A DNA stretch of 64,000 nucleotides from contig KN817520.1 of assembly GCA_000827495.1 (NCBI GenBank), positions 133,979-197,978 on the forward strand, given 5' to 3'. The number at the start of each line of letters is the position of its first letter. Within the stretch, counting starts at the first letter, position 1. Both the position numbers and the translations under genes were made by a program. This stretch comes from Hypholoma sublateritium FD-334 SS-4. Taxonomy: Eukaryota > Basidiomycota > Agaricomycetes > Agaricales > Strophariaceae. Shown one piece after another: positions 58,856-64,000 of this stretch. Under the pieces are notes generated by a model that saw only the letters and a list, made by a program, of their open reading frames with translations, had not been told where the DNA came from and did not search any database.

Positions 58856-59690
58856 ATGGTTGAAACAGACAGTGTCCACTCCAGCGGCGCCAGTGATGTC
58901 GACACTGACGTCGGCGAGAACGATGATTTTGACGTGCTCATTAAGGTGGGTCATGCACTCCCAACCACGCCCAACACCTCGAATTAGTCGCTGAAAATGC
59001 CGGAGAACCAGGTCGAGGACTCCTTGTACAGCGTCTCGACGCGTATGCTGCTCGATGAATCCCAAGTATTCGGCAAAATATACAGATTACGGCCGAGTAA
59101 GGATTCCAAGCACGCCGCCGAAGCCATCATTGTATTGCCCCGAGAAGTCAAGTGTGAAGAATTCGGTGCTCTGCTCAAGGTCCTATGCAGTGACTCGTAA
59201 GTAACTTAGTCAATGACGCCTATGCCACCAATGGTATGCCAACTCCATTTTCGATAGCTGTATCTTTCGCAAGCCCAGCCTCACCAAAGAGGAATGGACC
59301 TCAGTTTTGAAGCTCTCCACACTGTGGCATTTCATCGATGCGCGAAATTTTGCAATCAAGAACTTGCGACCTCTGATCAGTTCTTTGGATAGGGTAGTCC
59401 TCGGCCGCGACTTTTACGTGTCTGGCTGGGTGAAGAGCGGACTGCAGCGGTTTGCATCCAGAAAACGCACCATAGAGGACGATGAGGCCGAAAAACTGTT
59501 ATTTTACACGACAATCAAGTTGCTCAGGATCAGGGAACAGCGACGCTCAAAACTCGAGAGTTTCGATCTCGTGGCAGAGGTTTTTAAAGATGAACTGGAC
59601 TTTCTGCGCTCTCAGGAAGAAACATTCATATTCGCTAAAGACCTGAACAGCGATGTCGGGGTTAAAATGGAGAGTCCCGTGCAGAAGTAG
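58856..59690 (+). CDS. BTB/POZ-domain protein
   Basis: Seen: exons 58856-58945, 58988-59196 and 59258-59690, 243 residues. The BTB pattern is recognisable: DVLIKSLKMPENQVEDSLYS, MLLDESQVFGKIYRL, FGALLKVLCSDS, then the post-BTB helices WTSVLKLSTLWHFIDARNFA and IKNLRPLI. This layout is common in basidiomycete BTB proteins. Known: BTB domains mediate dimerisation and often link substrates to Cul3 ligases. Follows the DUF6697-like gene on the same strand. Specific role unknown. Confidence 0.8.
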
Positions 59691-60236
59691 GAGGAAGTTT
59701 CAATGGCCTTAGACAGACACATCAAGGCAGGGATTGGCCGAAGATTGTTCCTTCCTCGGCGGTCAAGAAAGAGGCACAGATTCAGGAAGAGCGTAGAGTC
59801 AGATATAGAATTCGTGGGGTAGGCAGCGATGTGTTGGGGGTTGCGCATCTTATCGCTTCGTTGGCCAAAAGAGCAGGGAGATCATAGCTCAGCGCTCAGT
59901 GTCCGTCGCCGAATTTTCAAACGTTGCAATGCATTGACTTGGGCGGAGGGGGATAGTTCAAAGATGTATGGTTATCTGGCATATAGAAGTGGTTTTCAAC
60001 ATCAAACCCAGAGAATCGGAATCGAGTCTAGAAGCACTCACAATAACATGCACCTCCCCAATGACTCTGGTACAGACCCATCCATCGGTGCAGCATCGGT
60101 GCAGAATCATGCCGAAACAGACTCGGAGCTCAGAGCACTGACCATAAATATCCCATTATACTGTACACACTTCCACGCTAGATATAACGCAATGCAAATA
60201 GTTACTGTTTCCCATGTTCTCCGGGGATGCGCCCGG
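59691..60236. other. Intergenic between convergent genes
   Basis: No supported gene. An ORF of 191 codons starting at 59829 runs mostly antisense to the ERV2 3' end and has no domain. Confidence 0.45.
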
Positions 60237-61230
60237 TCAGCGTCCCCCACGTATCATGTCGACCCCTGTCACATCATCCTTGGAATCATTGTCTTCAAGG
60301 TCCATGGGATCTGCTGCATCGTCCGTCGCCGTGATGGGCGCATCGCCGCAGCCGCAGTCGTATTCGTTAGACAGGTGTGCGCAGTCGAACTCTGGCTTAT
60401 GTAGTCGCTCGTTCACTTGGTTGTGCACCGCACATAGCCTGCGTCATGGCTGAGTAAAGGTCGTGATCATGATGGGAATGGACATACCACAGGGAGGCGG
60501 CTTTTCTTGAAGAGGTCTGCATCGACATGAGGGGATCAGAATACAGACAGATTTGGGATGACAGGACGCACCTGCGGAGGGTATTTTGCCAGCAATTGCT
60601 GGAATTCGGCAGCACATTCGCCACAAGGGTATAATCTTGAGCTGAGGTGAAAGTAAGAACTGAGCGCTTCTCTTTCATCCTGCGTTGGATGCTGAAGGTG
60701 AAAATTTGTCAAGTAGGCCTAGGTCAGCCTAGATCAGCCGACGAAAATGAGTGCGTACCTCGGGGTATCGCAGTGTAGTCGTGTGCCTATCAGAATACGT
60801 TAACTTGGGCTTTCGTCCCAGTGTGATGATGGCTGGCGCACAGTAGTTTCCACGTCGCTCGACCCAGTGATGCTCTTTGAAATTCAAGTAGATTGAGCAC
60901 AGTTAAACGAATACAAAGAGACAACGCACTTCGCTGTCGCGTTCCCGAGCTTTGGCATGATGACGCCGCCTTTCACACCACTAATGATTGGTGGTTGAAC
61001 GAAAACCTTGTCGTGCAGCATTTTCTCTACCCCTCCTTCTCCAAATATCTGCCCTGACCAGGGTTCCATGTATGATCTTGACGGGGGGTGGATCATGGCA
61101 AGCGTTGACAGAAGAAACTGTGACAGACGAAAACGGAAACAAGTAAATGCATGACATAGAACACTGAAGACTAGTACCGACTATGGCAAATACTATTAGT
61201 CCCAGTGACTTTGCGAATCGGGATATCATG
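60237..61230 (-). CDS. ERV2: FAD-linked sulfhydryl oxidase, ERV2-like
   Basis: Seen: exons 61230-61183, 61117-60930, 60874-60842, 60786-60759, 60691-60572, 60516-60488 and 60438-60237, 215 residues. A short N-terminus with a membrane anchor (SLGLIVFAI / FLLSTLAMI) precedes the Erv/ALR fold: MPKLGNATAKASLGRATWKL, LHTTTLRYPE, YFHLSSRLYPCGECAAEF (active-site CxxC), AASLWLCAVHNQVNERLHK and the Cx16C pair (C...FDC), with a CGCGD end. An acidic tail follows. Known: Erv2 passes electrons from protein thiols to oxygen via FAD in the secretory pathway. The first donor (GTCGGT at 61182) is the least certain junction. Confidence 0.9.
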
Positions 61231-61496
61231 GTGGATAGAAAGTAGATGACGTGAGAGTAGCGGGCGAAGGCAGATGAGGCCTGGGCCGGAGGTTGGGATC
61301 GGAAATAATGCCGGCCCGGAAGATTTCCCACAGTTGTCGACCCAAAGTCCGCTCGGGCCGCTGAAAGACTTCAAAAAAATAAGAAATAAGCCATCTCTCT
61401 CTTCAAAGGCATGAATATGTTTGAATATGGTCGATGATCATGAGAGGTATAAGCAACGAGACAAATCACAAATGGATTATTAAAATACCGAGCAAC

Positions 61497-62548
61497 TCAT
61501 TTGCAATATATTACAGGAAGAATGACAATGCCCTCGCCAAGTGCCTCGCCCATCTGAACAACCACCGTAATATACACTGTCATTCCAGTCAGGGCCCAAT
61601 TTAGTAGAAACAACACCACAGTGTACAACTGCGCATTGGTTGTTCGCTACAATCTTAGTATGGATGTGAATGAGTCTACAAAAGCACCATTAAACACGGT
61701 ACACGATGGATGTTCGATAGTTTGTGGAGCAAAGTTGTTGATGAAATCAGTGAACACCAAGTGCGATATTGGAAGAGATGCATTATCTTTGGCGTTTATG
61801 GCGAAGAAATTTGTTACGGCGCGATAATGATTGAAGGGGTAGAAATACAGCTGATTAAAAGCATGGTCTTCAATACTGCTCAGTTGCACGGTTTCAATAT
61901 CCAGGATGTGTTCCATCTGAAATTCTACCAGAGCCTGGACACTGGATTTGGACACATTAATTTTGGAGTGACTGACTGGAGAATATACAATTTCTTAGAG
62001 TGGACTTACTAGATGGTCATGTTCGTCACTGGGTCCCTAGGTTTTAAATTTGTCGGATCATAGCTGAACTGCAGGTTCCTAAAATTAAGGAGAACACCAA
62101 TCAGCCAAAATTAAAGTTTGGGAACCAATGTACTCAGTTGGGAAATACGTACCCATTAATGTACGTATCGATAGGGACATTGGGCGGTCCGCATCTTTTT
62201 CCGTCATATAATGCGGCTGATTGTAGCCTCAACAATCCACAGGCTCCCATGAGCCAGGAGACGTGGACCTTCCGGGAGGTAACATCAACTGCATAAATGT
62301 GTCCCATATAGAAGATCTAAGAGAATGTAAATCAATCCCTGGATGCGTAAATATCTAGTAGCAGCTTCTGTATCACGCACCCCAGTCTGTTGCATGTCCA
62401 ATCTACGTAGAAATTCTGTGTCTGGCAAGCCAGCGGAAACTGCGAGAAGTGAGATGAGAGCAGTGAGTGAGGTCAATACGATGCATCCTATTGATATTGC
62501 AAGAAGAAGCGCGAGTCGTCGTCTGGCTAACTTCGTTGAAGCAGGCAT
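61497..62548 (-). pseudogene. Membrane protein of a basidiomycete family, with internal stop
   Basis: Seen: exons 62548-62381, 62316-62153, 62078-62010 and 61941 onward. The N-terminus has a transmembrane segment (LALLLAISIGCIVLTSLTAL). An extracellular-type domain follows (IYAVDVTSRKVHVSWLMGAC, YPFNHYRAVTNFFAIN, LPISHLVFTDFINNF). The frame ends at TAG 61647-61649. The same frame continues past it for 49 codons into another hydrophobic segment (YTVVLFLLNWALTGMTVYI, then LPVIYC) up to TGA at 61497. Basidiomycete members of this pattern normally have such a membrane segment there. Inference: a nonsense mutation truncates the protein, or this is an expressed short form. Family function unknown. 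Confidence 0.62.
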
Positions 62549-64000
62549 GCTAGGAAGGTGTCAGGGTGATGACAATGCGGGAACCATCGCAATGGGAGAT
62601 ATATATACGGTTTCTCAGCGCTATCAATACAACATGGACAAGGTGATTGCAAAGCTCTCCATGTTGTTGAGTAGGAATCTTTAATTTTTCAACGAGGCAG
62701 TGTAATTGCAAAACACTAGTACACCGCTAATGAACAACATTCGGTATTTTGACTTGTCTACCAGATCTGGACTTGGGGCCCCATCTCGATTGTTGTGCAC
62801 ATATTTGTTGTGGAGTTGAGACTCGCAGATCTCAGTGGGGATCTATTTTCATGTCTAAGTACGGGACATGTACTCAGATGTGCCATAGGGGATCTTCGTA
62901 TTACAATATAATAGCTGAATTAAAAAGGCTCATGCCAATTAATGACGGCTGCGTTTGATAGTCACGAGCGGGTGTAATAGCAAGCAAAGTTCTCGCCGGC
63001 CAATAAATCCGGGCAGCTTCAAACAGGCGCTGACAGCTGCATACGAGAAACAGCACATGGCCTATACCAACTTTTTTTTGTGGGGCAAGCTCGGCATAGA
63101 ACCGTCGATTGAATGTAATTGATGATCCGTTTCCATCTGGGTTGACCCAAGGTTGACCAAGAGTTGTAAATTTGGGCTCAGCTTTGCTAAAATACCAATA
63201 TTTTGACAGGCCAGGCATTTGAGCTTATCCCAAAAGGGCGCACAGATTTCTTTGGGATTTCTCAAGTTTTATCGCATCGGCGCCAACTTGGCGCCAACGA
63301 AAAAACATATCCCACGCCTTGAGCTGGCTTCACACGCATACCGCCAGATAGTACTCTTCAAGTTGCGCCTACCAGTCCATCGTGTTGCTTTGATATTTAT
63401 TTTCCATCTCTGAGGCCCTTCGTGATACAAGATAACCTACCGAAGTTGCCACTTGTAACTTCACTCGGGAATAGTGCACTGATATCTAGGCTCCTGATAT
63501 AAACGTCTCGCAGGCTCCGTGTGGACCGTGATTTCGTTCTTTTTCATCGAAGAAAAATTGTAAGCTTTCGTTCCCATCTTTTCTCCTTTCACACAGCTTC
63601 TATATTGAAAATTCTGACACGCATAAAGTAGTATAAGCAAGAAGAACTGATTATCGCCCAAATATCACCTTTCTGTAGGGGAGATAGCATTGTAGAATCA
63701 TACACGGCGCAGTGGCAAATGGACTCCTCCAGAGACATCTCTTACCCAATACTCGGTATATCATAGACTGGTCGTTGTTCCATGCTGCATGAGCACACGA
63801 GCACTCAGCGGGCTGATGTAGACCCTGATATCTTCATCTGCATCAACATTGTTCATGTCAAGGACATCCAAAATAGCTACTGAATTACTTCCTTCGGAGA
63901 GTATCTGTCACTGAGACTGGCTTGTGTTGCTACCAAGTACCGTGCACCTATATAAAAAGCGTCCAACTACCCATCGAACCTCGGGAACACATCTTAATAC
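62549..64000. other. 1.45-kb end region
   Basis: No supported gene. Short ORFs on both strands (for example 62901-63218 minus, with NPDGNGSSITFNRRFYAELA) have no recognised domain. A TATATAAAAAG at about 63948-63958 may be the TATA box of a gene beginning beyond the window edge. Confidence 0.4.

Noticed and set aside
59829..60404. 191-codon plus-strand ORF
   Set aside because: Overlaps the 3' exon of ERV2 on the opposite strand and has no domain or codon pattern of a gene.
62901..63218. 105-codon minus-strand ORF
   Set aside because: Possibly an exon, but no family motif or consistent neighbouring exon was found.

Overview
This is a genomic window from a basidiomycete fungus, most likely an Agaricomycete. 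The evidence is the gene architecture: short (about 45-75 nt) GT..AG introns in nearly every gene, very small exons, and families typical of mushroom-forming or wood-decay fungi (a DUF1996 protein with a fungal cellulose-binding module, a DUF6697-type protein, paired F-box-like proteins, a BTB/POZ protein, an HsbA-type secreted protein). No organelle, bacterial or viral genome features were seen. All gene models are hand-spliced from the sequence; in every intact model the exon lengths sum to a multiple of three.

Layout. (1) 1-20.5 kb is gene-dense. It has three dynamin-superfamily GTPase paralogs (two on the minus strand, the first cut by the window edge; one on the plus strand). Between them sit a coiled-coil protein with a Zn2Cys6-like cysteine cluster, the CTK3 subunit of CTD kinase I, and a 12-exon UTP20 gene for ribosome biogenesis. 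A 690-bp inverted-repeat element with TA flanks lies just after UTP20. (2) 20.8-24.7 kb holds a tandem pair of F-box-like genes. (3) 26-35 kb holds housekeeping genes: a PKA catalytic subunit, a SET-domain methyltransferase, the small mitochondrial protein COX14, and a GNAT-like protein. (4) From about 35 kb gene density falls. A 4.8-kb stretch without a recognisable gene is followed by secreted or membrane genes in AT-richer DNA: DUF1996-CBM1, a repeat protein with an in-frame stop, a cysteine-rich secreted protein, a C2H2 zinc-finger protein, and an HsbA-type gene split by a terminal-inverted-repeat element. A diverged dispersed repeat occurs at about 48.2 and 56.0 kb. (5) 57-62.5 kb has a DUF6697-like gene, a BTB gene, an ERV2-like sulfhydryl oxidase, and a membrane-protein gene with an in-frame stop.

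The housekeeping genes do not form one pathway. The clearest functional group is the dynamin paralogs, which share exon structure and so arose by duplication. The most unusual observations are an apparent 5-nt exon in the DUF1996 gene, an apparent 2-nt exon in COX14, candidate GC..AG introns in a dynamin and in the HsbA-type gene, the transposon-split HsbA-type gene, and two secreted or membrane genes whose reading frames continue past an internal stop. No CRISPR array, rRNA or convincing tRNA was found.
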